From Udeniomyces pyricola (taxonomy: Eukaryota > Basidiomycota > Tremellomycetes > Cystofilobasidiales > Mrakiaceae): a DNA stretch of 64,000 bases. The notes under the pieces are model-generated. The model was given only the letters and a program-made list of their open reading frames with translations. It had not been told where the DNA came from and ran no database searches. The translations under genes were made by a program, and so were the position numbers. Position 1 is the stretch's first letter. Each line of letters starts with the position of its first letter. The DNA is taken from NCBI GenBank assembly GCA_039545295.1, contig BCIK01000018.1, forward strand, positions 435,543-499,542, written 5' to 3'. Positions 53,282-64,000 of the stretch are shown here, one piece after another.

Positions 53282-53899
53282 ATGTCCTTCGCATCGACCC
53301 ATCTCAACCGATCCGCCTTCACCGCGACCCCTCTCGTTCAGGCCAGCTACCATCGGGACGAGCTCGACCAGTCCGTCGAGCGGATCGTCGTCCCGCGCGT
53401 CGGCATCGTGGGCAAGGCGAGGTCGAAGCTCGCCGATGCTCTCCATCTTGGCCCGACGATCGACCCGGCTGACGAGGACTTTGCGTCGTACGCCGTATTC
53501 GAGCTGATCAAGCCGGCCAAGAAGCCGGCTGGTGGCAAGCTCAAGACGTTCCTGCTCCGGGCACAGGCCCTCCCGAAGGCGAGCCTTCCGCCGGTGACTC
53601 CTTCCACCCCTTCCTCTTCGCCTTCCTCTTCGCCTGCCCCGAAGGCGACGACGCCAGTCGTTGTCTTGAGATTGTTCAGCTGTACATTCCATTTCAAACC
53701 TCCTTTCGTGTCTCTCGTTCGTTTCCCGCTTTGCGTTATGTCCTCCAGCCATACACCTGCCTTTCTCTCGCTCTCCTTGGTTCACTCGTTCAAGGCTCTC
53801 TTTACAATTTGCCGTACTGTCCATAGCGTCCGCCAGCTCCTTGGATTTCCATCTCTTCCCTCTTATTCATCCACTCCCCGTCGACCGCTAAGACCTTAA
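53282..53899 (+). CDS. Orphan small protein, 3' end uncertain
   Basis: I do not recognise this protein. The first about 125 residues look coding, with strong G/C-ending codons: MSFASTHLNRSAFTATPLVQ, then YHRDELDQSVERIVVPRVG, KARSKLADALHLGPTIDPAD, FASYAVFELIKPAKK and KLKTFLLRAQALPKASLPP, followed by a Pro/Ser segment. From about 53650 the composition changes to T/C-rich and the translation becomes hydrophobic and irregular, so the real exon may end at a GTCGTT-type donor near 53657, or the mRNA may terminate. No upstream in-frame start is credible because of the CAT repeat. No signal peptide or membrane segment is seen in the well-supported part. Confidence 0.45.
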   Translation: MSFASTHLNRSAFTATPLVQASYHRDELDQSVERIVVPRVGIVGKARSKLADALHLGPTIDPADEDFASYAVFELIKPAKKPAGGKLKTFLLRAQALPKASLPPVTPSTPSSSPSSSPAPKATTPVVVLRLFSCTFHFKPPFVSLVRFPLCVMSSSHTPAFLSLSLVHSFKALFTICRTVHSVRQLLGFPSLPSYSSTPRRPLRP

Positions 53900-54635
53900 T
53901 AGGTGGCTGTCGAGAGGAAGAAGGCAAAGGGTCGCTAGTAGAACTAGAAGCCGCCGTACTCGGGTAGGGATACTGGGAGGCTGGAATGGCCAGTGCTGGC
54001 GCTGGTTCTTCCTTCCTTCGTAGTCTCTGGACTTGCCAAAAACCAATTTCGCAACCGTTGATGTGTTGCACACGCAGAGCAGGTGTCATATCTGTGTGTC
54101 CGCAGAGCAAGTATCAAACCTGTGTGTTCATCCTAGCCTGTCACTGTCAGTCATCTAGTCATCCAGTCATTCAATCTTCAAATCATCCAGATCATCAGCA
54201 GTATATCACCTGCTACTCCATCCTCCCAACGAACCCCTTGGGCCATCACGAGATCGGAGTTCAGGACATCGATCTGCGGAGCTTGATTTCACTGATTTTT
54301 ATCACTGGTTGCTTACGCTGTATATATGCATATCTTTGGGACGTAGGTGACGTAACCCATTTGCCTGACGATTTTATCGTGGTTCTTGTCTTCATATACA
54401 AATGTGTCCTGGACATGGTTCGAGTTCGCGATCGACATGCTCGCGTTTCTTCTCAGCATCCAGAATCCATCCTAGTCTTTGGTCAACTATACATCTATCG
54501 GATATATGTATTTGTGAATATACAGGCAGGGACATGTTCCAACGTTGTCATTCCCTTTCCTCATGACTTCTCCATATCACGTCTTCCCGATCCAATCCTA
54601 TCCATGACCGTCGTGACCCCCAACCCACCATCGAC
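53900..54635. other. Intergenic region
   Basis: No gene is clearly seen. The minus strand has short open frames at 53802-54110 without recognisable content. The plus-strand open frame from 53986 runs into the LDB17 3' end antisense and lacks codon bias; it is treated as a shadow. Confidence 0.5.
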
Positions 54636-57600
54636 TCAACCAAACGTTTCCCAAACTCCTCCACCCAATCCCGTTCCCGTCCCCTTATCGCCCTCGACGA
54701 CCGTCACAATCACCTTCTCACTTGGGTCTACCATCGACACGGGTGTCCCTCGCCTGGTACCCTTCGTACTCCGGTCTACCGGTGGAGGTGGTGGTTTCCG
54801 CCTCTTCGTGGGTCCAGTCGCCGTCGGGACTACTACTGAGACTGGTACCCCATCGCTCGCGACGAGGTTCGGCATGGATCGAGTGAGATCCTCTGATCCA
54901 TCGTCATCAAATTCAGTCGAGGAGTCGTTCGTTCGGTGGTGTCGATGGTGATGGTTGGCTAGAGGTCGATGATGATGATGATGATGAGTCGACGAGGAGG
55001 AACGTGGAGCATGAAGATTGTCGTCTTGAGGGAGTCGATGGGATGAGTGAGAAGGTGGGGAAGGAGGTAAGGATATTGGCGAAGTAGCCCGAGGTGAACT
55101 CGAAAATGTCGAAGTGTACGTCGCTGCTGCTGCTGCAGAAGAGGAAGGAGTATGGGATGGATCGTGGTTGGGGGAAGATGAGAACGAGAGGTGCGACGAA
55201 GTCGAAGTCGTAGAAGATCGATGAGGATGATGAGGATCGTTGTGTCGCGTTTGGTTCCCGGACTGAAGTGGAGAATGAGAGGTTCGGAACGCGTCATGTT
55301 GGTGGACGGAATGTTGATGATGGTGATGATGATGGTGGTGACGATGAGATCGATGGCGATGAGAAGCGTGATCGACGGTAGAGCGAGAGCATCCGCCTTC
55401 ACTCTGACAGTCATCGGCGTCGTCATCTTCATCGCCCTCGCGACTATAGTGCCCGTTGAGAGCACGAGATATTCTTTCGTCCAGCATGACGCCTTCCTGT
55501 AGATTCCTCAGTCCACTTGAGCCTTCACTGCCCAACAACCGGCCTCCGCCAATCGGAGACCCAGCGTCTGACCCATACCCACCACCACCTCCACTCGTAG
55601 TCGATCCACTTTCCGTCGTCGCCGTCCTTACTCGAGCCCGAAGCGGTGCCGTTGCTCCCGCGACAGAGTTGAGAGAAAGCGAAGAACCGTTCCCGATACC
55701 CAGATGATTCGATTGACTGCTGCCCGAATTGATGGAGAGACGCGACAGCGACTTGTGAAGCGACGCAGGGTTGGATGGAATAGGCGAAGCCGGACTCAAA
55801 CCGTTACCAGGAACCTTGCTCGTGGTCGAGGAAGACCGAGATTGGCCCGGCGAAGCAGTCAAAGGGTTCTCTTCACCTTCAATCTGGGCCTCGACGCCGA
55901 GCGTTCCCGCTAAGCTCGTCATGGTTTCCACTCCAAGCCCTGTGCTCCCGGTTTGAGACTTGATGCTGCTCTTCTCGCCGGTATGAGCCTCAGCAGAATT
56001 CTTTGAGGCCGAGGAGCCATTCGGTATGCCCTCCCGGTGTCCACACCAAGCTCCGCTGAGGCATCGCTCGACAAGTCGTTTGGTGGTGACCCCGATTTCT
56101 CGAAGACCGTAGGGATTGGCGATTTGGGCATCCAGAACTCGCAACAGGTTGGATCGCTTGTAAGGGGCGGACAAAGCGCGTAACTGAGTGTTGGTCAAGA
56201 GTGGATGAAGGACTCGAAGATAAGTATGACGGAGCTAGAGCGTGAGAGCCATCGAATGTGCAAGAGGCAAGAAGCGTAAAGGGTAAAGGATTCAAGGAAC
56301 AAGACGTTATCAACATAAGCACTACCACCCTGATAAATCGACGCCCCCAAGTTGATAAGTCAATCCCACCGACGTACCGCTTCTGATTCTTCTGGCAAAT
56401 CAGAGAGTTCACGTATGAACACATCGACGAGGACCTTGAGGTCGTTGGTGTAGAAGTACTCTTTGGTACCGCCTGTGGTGAAAAGCAGGTACAAGATCTT
56501 GAGGATGAGCAGCTGCATGCAGAGATCTTCGGGTGTGTTTTCTGGGATGTGACGGCAGGAATGAAGGCATTAAGCCACAAATCAGTTCAACGTCTCCGAA
56601 AGCGTGTTGTTTGCTTGCGGTGTGCCGAATCGGTGTCTAGGAGACCAAACTCACCAGCTCGATTGAGCATGAAGATCATGTTCTCTCCGAACGTCTTTGA
56701 CGAGCCGAGTCGACGCATGAGCACTGCGAGGACACGGTTTGCCCGTTTAGCCTCGCCAGCATCGGTAATGACATCGGTCCCATGTTTGGGTGGTTTGGGA
56801 TGATGAGGATGAAGCGAGGTTGTATCGGTATTGATGAAGGTCTGGATTGAAGGGTCTGCTGAGGCTGGTGTTGAGATGGAGGCATGTTTGGCGGTAGGTG
56901 CCAGGGTCGCGACCATGAATTGCTCGTTCAAAGCGACCTGAATCAAGGAAGACATATGGGCAAAGGTGTCAGGCTATCACCAAGAAATTTGAATGCACAT
57001 GATACGAGAGAGCTCAAGACAAGGAAACGTACGAGTAGTTTGATGAGTGCATAGTTAAGCGTCTCATCATCAAGCAGCCGAGTTTCTTCGACGAGTTCGA
57101 AGAGGTGGTTGATCATATCTTCCGTAAATAGTTCTGTCGATGGGAAAAGTCAAGGAGGAAACAACGGCAAAGATGATTGATGGAACAGAAGCGAGAGCAT
57201 ATGTGGTACGTCAGGTTAGGTAGAATATCATCTCGCTGCGAACAAGCGTGTGAGGTTAAGAAACGATGTGACTAACCGAGGTCTTCTGCTCCAAGCTTTT
57301 GGACGCGACAGATTTCGTAGAGCAAGAGAGTTGACGGTAGTCGGATCCGTGAAGCCATCACAGCATCCTGGCTCAACTCGTGCGTTCTCTGTTGACGGAA
57401 CGAGATGATTGAGGTGAATGATTGATCAACGGAGATGAGCACGAATTTATGCCAGACTACTGTCACCCATGGGCTAGCGAAACATGAAGAAGGGAGACAA
57501 AGAACGCACATCCTCGCCCTCAACCCGAAGAATTGCTATCAAATCTGGAAAGACCCGTCGCCATCGTGTCAGGTCTCGGTAGAGAGCAGGCGAGCGATGG

Positions 57601-58523
57601 CCGTACTCGAGCAGGAGAGAAAGCACCATGAAGATGCACCCTGGGGAGTCGTTCTACGCTCGCTCGCAAAAGAGTAAAAAGAACGTAGCAAGGTCAGTCT
57701 TGCTTTCGTAACATACACGGCAAACTCCAATCGATGCCTGATGGCCGTCCGATCCTAGTGGTTAACATACGGTGGCGATCTCCTTGAGAAGCAAGTCGAC
57801 CATTCTAGTCGAGTGGTATTTGAATAAGGAAGAATGAAGGACCAGTCCCAAGGAGTGATTGAGGTCCCGTTGGTTGAAGAGGTAGTCATCTGTACCACCA
57901 AAGAGACCAGCCAGATCAGGGGGAACGATGACGCGTCAATAACAAGTTTGACCTCTCCCGCTTCCAACGAGATCATCCATTCATTATAACTACAGCAGAC
58001 ATGCTAAGGTAGAAAGCCTATTCGAATTCCGATAGCGATTTCACCATCATTGATAGACATGGGGGCGGGGGCGTGGGGGGTTAGCAAGTAAGCACGAACC
58101 ATGGAATTGTGCGCAATACTTGACGTAAGTCCTGAGAGCGTTATCGAGCTGCTCAAGCGTCGGCCGTTTAGGCACTCGGAGGATGTCTTCGAGCTCTGAG
58201 CAGCAAAAGGTGAGCAATCGAGTAGCCCGTCAGTATGTGTATCAAAGTGGGAAAGAGAAGAGATGCTGAGTGATGCCGATCGGCGGGTTGTGTCCGCGCA
58301 GGACAGCACACGATAAGGAGAAACGAGGCCGGTTGGTATCCGTCCCCATAGTACTGTGGTAGCGCTGAGCAAGGTAACGTCAAGCACCCCATGCGGCTCG
58401 AACGGAAGCCGGTGCGAAGACGATGCCAAACGACAAGGGGGAAAGAGGTGGAGACTGACCGGCCCAGAACTGAGTCGCGTTTTCGATGTGCCATTCGAGA
58501 TGACCCCAGACGCCGCTCGACAT
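54636..58523 (-). CDS. LDB17: Ldb17/Dip1/SPIN90-type Arp2/3 activator
   Basis: Members of this family (S. cerevisiae Ldb17, S. pombe Dip1, human SPIN90/NCKIPSD) act at endocytic actin patches; Dip1 and SPIN90 activate the Arp2/3 complex to seed linear filaments. The first exon reads [20 protein letters not shown]. Later exons give [20 protein letters not shown] with [49 protein letters not shown]; then the best-conserved block [21 protein letters not shown], [40 protein letters not shown] and [20 protein letters not shown]. After the armadillo-like domain comes a disordered C-terminus of more than 400 residues rich in Ser and His runs, ending with a proline-rich [11 protein letters not shown] that could bind SH3 domains, as in yeast Ldb17. 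Intron donors include GTCAGT and GTTCGT. Middle exons were not all joined base by base. Confidence 0.85.
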
Positions 58524-59173
58524 AGGTAACACGAAGGCTTGTTCGATTGACTTTATCGGTCAGGATAGGTGTGTACGTTGTTTGTAGAGCGGTGCAGAGG
58601 ATGATGACGGGAGTTGGCGAAACGATGAGCGTGAAGGAGGGGAGTGGGGGACTGCGCGATGCTTGGCGGAATCAAAGGCCGAGGGGACGATGCGGAATGT
58701 TGGAAAGCGTTGAGACGGAGAAAAGCGAAGACTTTGAAGGCGAAGAGTTGCACAGGTCGAACAGGAAGGCTGAAGGACGATATGGATGACGCGGCGTAAG
58801 GGTTGAAGAGGGGCAAGACGTAGTTGGAGGCGGACAGCTCGGCGGTGAGATCAGTGTGGAGAGGATGATGCAAGAAGATGGAGCAACGACAGGGAAACCG
58901 GGAAAACTCCTCATGATGCATGATGAGCGCGTGATGCCGGTAGTTTGCCCTGGTGAGTGAACATAGTAGCAACTGCAGTCACTTGAAAAGTTTTTCTTTC
59001 ATATATACACTTAATTCGCAATCATCGTCACCTTCTTGACCTCTATGCATCTTCACCTCACTCAACCACTACTACTAGACAACGTAACCGCTTTCAACTC
59101 GTGACCATCAAGCATCATCACATCAATCGATTCATCATCGCGTCCACACTCTCTGCCGTGTCAAGCCTCAACT
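58524..59173. other. Intergenic region upstream of LDB17, 3' of PTPA
   Basis: No gene is seen. The 300 bp next to LDB17 are G/A-rich on the plus strand, the usual pattern of a pyrimidine-rich leader for minus-strand genes here. ATATATAC lies near 59002. Confidence 0.55.
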
Positions 59174-61336
59174 TCAATCCACCGGCAGCAGCCTTGGCCG
59201 ACCACTTGTGATGGCGCCTAACTGGGCAGCTTTCGGGTCTCGCTCCTGGAGACCAGCAGCAAATGCAGACTGGAGGGTCATAAAGACAGAATATCGTAGC
59301 CCACATGGAATCTGGTTAGCTGTGGACCCCAAGATGACGCTTGGCTATCCAGGCCAAATACACTCACCGGAACCGGGATTCCACAGCAATCTCCAAACAT
59401 TTCTCCCTTGACATCCCCAACCGTCTTTTTCGCGTGGACGTGATCTCCATGGCTCACAACGTCCTCTCCATCCAGGTCCTCCAGTCCGGGTGGTACCGGA
59501 AGAAGGGAGCCAAAGAGAAAGTGCTGCATAACAGGCAGACGACCGAGGACTTCGGCTTTGAACATCTTGAGCATACCGCCATTGACCTTTGACCAGGTCT
59601 TAACGGCCGAGATGTCGTCGAGCATGGGCGAGTGCCAACGAAGGGAAGCGGTTTTTATCTAATGAAGTGGATCGAGGGAAGCATAAGATGGACGGGAAAG
59701 GAGAGGAGGAAGCATTTAGGGCAATGAGAGTGAGAAATGCAGTGGTTTATCAAGGTGATTGGCACCAATCAAGAGATCCAAACGGAAACAGCGAATGGCT
59801 TGACCTACCGAGTTGATGAACCGAATACACGCAAAATACATGTAGTCGTCTCCAAACTGGTCTAGTATGTCAGGGTCATGGATCGATTTCGGTCGAAGGT
59901 GCTTGTGATCTGATCACGCAGCAGGGTGCCAACAGCCCGAGAACGAAGAAGTGTAAGCTCGATGGATTACCGAGATGAGTGCGAGAACACTATGCGCAGT
60001 TGCTCTATCTTTGTACGAGTCACATATGTAGATCTAACCTTTAAGTTGCCCCGATCCAAAGAGGAACGGTAGAAAGTGGTAGTCGTCGAGGCCCCAGACG
60101 CCATGCGACCCGGCTGGTTCAAGCCAATAGGTCTTTTGGAGGTAACGCATGATAGTGATGTATCTGCCATTTCAATCGATCGAATGAACACAGGGACAGG
60201 ATGAAGACCAGCAGGGAGGGTGACGATCGAATAGTAAGACGGATGGAAAACAAACGGTGCAAAGTCAGGACAAGCCGACGCCTCCAATTCCCACTAGAGA
60301 CATCAACTCACTTCCAGAAGACTTTAAGCACGAGCGCTTTATTGTCTACATCGGTGAAAACGCCTAGCTTACGGAGACAGAGCCTGTGTGTATAGTATGG
60401 TTGTCGAGCAAAAAGGCAACACTCAAGGTCGTAATCAGACACGTGTTCTTCAGCCACCCATAAGAAGTAGACCACTCACAGCCAGCAGATAAAATTGAGC
60501 TCCATTCCGCTGCCATAATCGATTCGTGTCCTGTTACCCCACGATTCAACAAGGTAAGTCGAGATCTCTGGGATCGCCTCGGAAGCGAGGCCGGGAATTG
60601 TTGAGTGGAGGTCGGGCAAAGCCTGCGGGATGTTGGTCAGACGAGGGTGGGGAAAGAAATTAAAGTATGAGTTCTACCCGACAAAATCTATACTGATCAG
60701 GACGTTGAGAATGGAGAAAGACTGCACGAAAAAGATGATCGAACGGAAGACGTGTCCATCCGACGAGTGGGGGAGTCAAGGGGACTGTTCTCATCAAGAT
60801 CCTCCTCTCGCAGGCATGCCTCGCCCTCAGTGGTGTTGCTTGCATTGATTCCTCTCGAGCAAACTTACCTCAGCTACAACGTCATAGAATGTTCTGAATG
60901 CTGGGTTACCGAAACGCGAGAGCTTGTTGTCGACGGGGGGTATCGACTCGGCCGAGGCTTGTATGCGGTCGAGTAGCGCCAGTACAGCTTCGACAGGCTA
61001 CAGGACGGACAAGACATCAGCTTTTCTGCTCGAGACTTGTATGCGGGCGTGTTTTGGTTCCGAGGTCATGTGCACGATCCCTGCCAACTGGATAAGACAG
61101 ACAGCAATAGGGCGTATGAATGGATGACTGAATGGTGAGAGGAGTGGACGCACAGGCGAGATTTGGCATGGCGAGCTGAGTTTGTGATCGATGACGGCTT
61201 CGTTGAGGGCTTCGATGAATGCGAGGAGTTGAGCGTGGGTGGTAGAGTTTTGGAAGGCTTCGAGGTGTGAGGGAAGGATGAGTTGTTTGTGAGGAGGAGC
61301 GAAGGTCGTGGCGGTCGTGGTGGAAGCGTTGACCAT
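59174..61336 (-). CDS. PP2A activator PTPA (Rrd-type peptidyl-prolyl isomerase)
   Basis: PTPA helps load metal into and activate protein phosphatase 2A, and shows peptidyl-prolyl isomerase activity. Spliced exons read [37 protein letters not shown]; then [63 protein letters not shown]-type helix, [94 protein letters not shown] and [12 protein letters not shown]. The [17 protein letters not shown] and [10 protein letters not shown] blocks are diagnostic. The C-terminus is [20 protein letters not shown] and a short tail. Yeast has two paralogues (RRD1, RRD2); I cannot say which this corresponds to. The length is about normal. Confidence 0.92.
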
Positions 61337-61826
61337 GATGGGGGGAGGAGGGGATGAAGGTTGGTTGGATTACGTGGTGGTTGGGTGTGTTTGTGAGGGG
61401 AGTGAGATAGATGTCTGATGCGAGATCAAGTAAGGAGCTCAGTGGATGATTGTCACTTTTATTTTACGGCTAAGTGATACGGATCAGTAAAGCTGACGGA
61501 CTGGCTATTGGACTGATTGTTATATGATGTATGTAGCTGATGATGGCTGGATGAATGGATGGACCATGGATGGGGCCCAGAAAGCAAGCGGATAATCCAT
61601 GATTCTTCGGTGATTCTTTCTCTTCGTCATGTTTCCCATCGTGATGACTATCATATCCNACAACCNCCCCCCCCCCCCCCTATCCTTCCTCCTGCCCTCC
61701 CCCCACTATATACATCACCCACATCCATCCAACCCATCGACCATGACCCCACCCCTCGACCTCTCGCACCCTTGATCATATCCCTCCAACGAAACATCGC
61801 CATCCCCCTCACACCCCACCGACGCC
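61337..61826. promoter_or_regulatory. Shared promoter region between PTPA and a Ser/Pro-rich gene
   Basis: These 490 bp separate divergent starts. Two ambiguous bases lie at 61659 and 61666 in and next to a C run, with TATATAC near 61708. The plus-strand leader from 61670 is C-rich. No known site was recognised. Confidence 0.5.
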
Positions 61827-64000
61827 ATGCCGGCTGCGGTTCCCTCCGGCCGATCCTACGCCCAAACCCTTATACGTCATCCCACCGGTTCTCTTTCTTC
61901 CTCTCCTTCCCCCATCCCCTCGGTTCCGTCCTCGACCCTTACTGTCGCCGTCCCGCCTTCAGCGCCCAGCCTTGATGCTAACGCTCCCACTGCATCCTCC
62001 ATATCCGATTGGCCCAGTCTCAGCGAGGCCTCCAGCTTGGGTCGCACCCGACGGGGTCGGAACCACCTCAGTCGACGAGCCACTTCGCCTCAGACCGACG
62101 CGGCCTCCACCTCTTTGCCGCCATTGTCTGACCAAATTTCCCAATCGACGACCGATGTACTACCTCTAGCCAGCCCTTCCCGCCTCCGGGTTGCTCAGCC
62201 CGGCGAGCACAATGAGGTCGAGGAGAGGGTTCCTGTCGTCCAGAGGAGTCCAAATCCGCCTCTTCGTTCTCCCTCTATACCATCCCTTCACTCCCCTCTT
62301 GCGCCGCCTGATCCCAGACATCCCTCGCCTACTGCATCAGCACCTATCGAATTGCCTGCACCTCTCACATCGTACACTCTGGGCGAGATGGGTATCATGC
62401 AGGGCCGCGATCCTCTGCCGTCGACCTCTGCGACCCGATCGTTACACTTTCCGTCTCCGATCCGCTCACCGGCATTATCCTCAACACCTACCCCCCTGCG
62501 TGTCTCGCCCGCGCACAGTCCACTCGCGGCTCAAACACATGTCGAACTCTCAGCTGCCCTTCTCACCTCGTTGAGATCTCTTCTCGCGACACTGGCGCCG
62601 TTGCCATTAAACGGATCCACAGCCGCGTCATCTTCCTTGCCGTTTCTTAGCGCGACTCCTACTGCTCAACTCTCGCCTCTCGCCCAGCGGATCCGCAATC
62701 ATCGCATCGAACAAACCGTCGCTCGACTGGATCTTGTCAGGAGACTACTTAGGCTGCTTGTCCAGTGGGAGGTGCTCGAGATCGGCAGTGGCAGCGCCAG
62801 TGCCACCGTCAACGGCGGCACGGCACCCCGCAGCAACCCCCACGCCATAGCCGAGGGTATCATATCCCCGCCACCAACACTGACGACCCAGGAACGAGAA
62901 CGGCAAGCATCAGCTGAGCCCGCGTCAAGACTTGTAGATCTCAGGCGAATGGTTGGTCGTATTGACGAAGCTTTGGTCCGATTTGAGCTTAACCGAGGAG
63001 AAGAAAGCGAGCTTGACGGCGATGAAGAAAGAGAGTCGGTCAGTTGATCTCTTCTTCATCTGTGCATCATGTCTCGTATCTTCTTTTGGCTAGAATTGAC
63101 GTGTGGTCTTATCCACATACATTCGTCTTTGCCGATCCCATCAGATGCTCTCTCACTCAATACTGACGGGTCAGGTCTCGATGCTTCGCCGCCGAGGTGC
63201 CATATATCGCTCTATCTCGACTCGTCCGTTCCAGACTGGCTTTCCCTCTGCTCCCCCTTCATCGACGCATCTTCCTGCAGGTACCTCAGCTTCTGTACCT
63301 GCTCCACCCCACTACTCGCCGTATCCTCAACCTTCGACCTCAACCAACCAGACTTCGCTCAGCCGACCGCCCTGGCTCCTTCCAACGTCAACTCCAGCCC
63401 GTCCTGCACATGTGGTATCCTCTGCCGAGATCATTGCACAGATCCTTCTCGAGTCCTCATCTGCTTCTGCTTCTCCTGAGCCCGCGTCCTCCTCTGCTTA
63501 TCATCAACATCGTCATTCCCGGACGGGATCGCTAAATCACCGTCGTCAGCATAGTTACTCCGATGCGCCGTCGGACACTGACTCGACAACATCTTTCCAC
63601 CACGACGTCTCATCTCGCGACCCACAAACCACCCAGCAAGTCGCTGCGACCGACTCTGCACCTGTCTCGAATCCTGTCTCATCTCCCTTCTACTCGACTG
63701 CTCTTATCATCGCGTGTGGCGCGGCTGCGTCGACCGGCCCCGCCGCCTCATCCCCCATCCGCTCAGCACACTATACTCGTCTGAATCCTAACGTTCCCTA
63801 TCCCACATCACGTGATCGTTCGATCCCATATCTGCCAAATGTTGGCTGCGGAACGATCGTCTCGGACCAAGCCGTCCCGTTCGCACTCGTTAATCCTGTT
63901 CACTCACTATACCACGGCGGTCGGTCTGCTCCTCCTTCTGCGCACCTTCCTTCGAACCACTGCGCCAGCCTTGCCGTTACTTTCTCCAGCCAACCTGGCC
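61827..64000 (+). CDS. Ser/Pro-rich protein of unknown function, 3' end outside the window
   Basis: I do not recognise a family. Exon 1 (61827-63038) begins MPAAVPSGRSYAQTLIRHP and is Ser/Pro/Ala-rich, with a more ordered segment near its end: VELSAALLTSLRSLLATLAP, LAQRIRNHRIEQTVARLDLV, then RRLLRLLVQWEVLEIGSG, and LVDLRRMVGRIDEALVRFEL. These look like two amphipathic helices capable of coiled-coil packing. A 106-nt intron (GTCAGT donor, CAG acceptor) leads in phase to exon 2 at about 63145, reading MLSHSILTGQVSMLRRRGAI and staying open to the last base, again Ser/Pro/Thr-rich with a His-rich patch (AYHQHRHSRTG). SDWPSLSEASS near residue 60 is a short Trp motif. The exon length of more than 850 nt is unlike the neighbouring genes. 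Confidence 0.65.

Noticed and set aside
53986..54951. 321-residue plus-strand frame over the LDB17 3' end
   Set aside because: It overlaps well-supported minus-strand coding sequence, lacks codon bias and contains no recognisable domain.

Overview
The window is eukaryotic nuclear DNA, most likely from a basidiomycete fungus. Nearly every gene is broken by several short GT-AG introns, some exons are tiny (13, 18, 24, 27 and 34 nt), and the protein set is fungal: Sfc1, cytochrome b2, Syn8, Ldb17/Dip1, and a proteinase K-type secreted protease. There are no operons, bacterial-style promoters, phage, CRISPR arrays, transposon proteins or rRNA/tRNA genes that I can support. I cannot place it below phylum. 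The many long polypyrimidine introns and homopolymer runs are distinctive. Gene models were built by hand-splicing translations; outer coordinates are firmer than internal exon edges.

Layout. 1-2001 (+): 3' part of a FAD-dependent monooxygenase. 2926-5929 (-): casein kinase II beta subunit with a long low-complexity tail. 6372-8440 (+): RNA polymerase I RPA34-like subunit, head-to-head with CK2 beta. 9144-11546 (-): mitochondrial succinate/fumarate carrier. 12489-15498 (-): Gcn5 histone acetyltransferase with a polyproline insert. 16089-18217 (+): ALY/REF-like RRM protein. 19745-22643 (-): unknown Ser-rich protein. 23566-23844 (+): N-terminal fragment of an IBA57-like protein. 23898-26148 (-): guanylate kinase. 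26998-29752 (-): PhnP-like metallo-beta-lactamase-fold hydrolase. 30996-32465 (-): Syn8-type SNARE. 33671-34975 (+): TMEM14-family membrane protein. 35915-36463 (-): orphan with WxxP[KR]W repeats. 37910-41108 (+): L-lactate dehydrogenase (flavocytochrome b2). 41848-44672 (-): Gid9/MAEA E3 ligase subunit. 45311-47518 (-): CaMK-type kinase. 48503-51332 (+): secreted subtilisin. 53282-53899 (+): orphan. 54636-58523 (-): Ldb17/Dip1/SPIN90-type Arp2/3 activator. 59174-61336 (-): PP2A activator PTPA. 61827-64000 (+): Ser/Pro-rich protein running off the end.

The genes are mostly unrelated housekeeping functions, as expected of a fungal chromosome arm. A loose metabolic theme (Sfc1, cytochrome b2, and the GID ligase that degrades gluconeogenic enzymes in yeast) concerns growth on non-fermentable carbon, but nothing shows co-regulation. 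I found no new multi-gene system. The best points for a second look are the amputated IBA57 fragment against GUK1, the low-complexity inserts placed between domains of CK2 beta, Gcn5 and Gid9, the WxxP[KR]W repeat orphan, the microexons, and the strand-asymmetric polypyrimidine introns.
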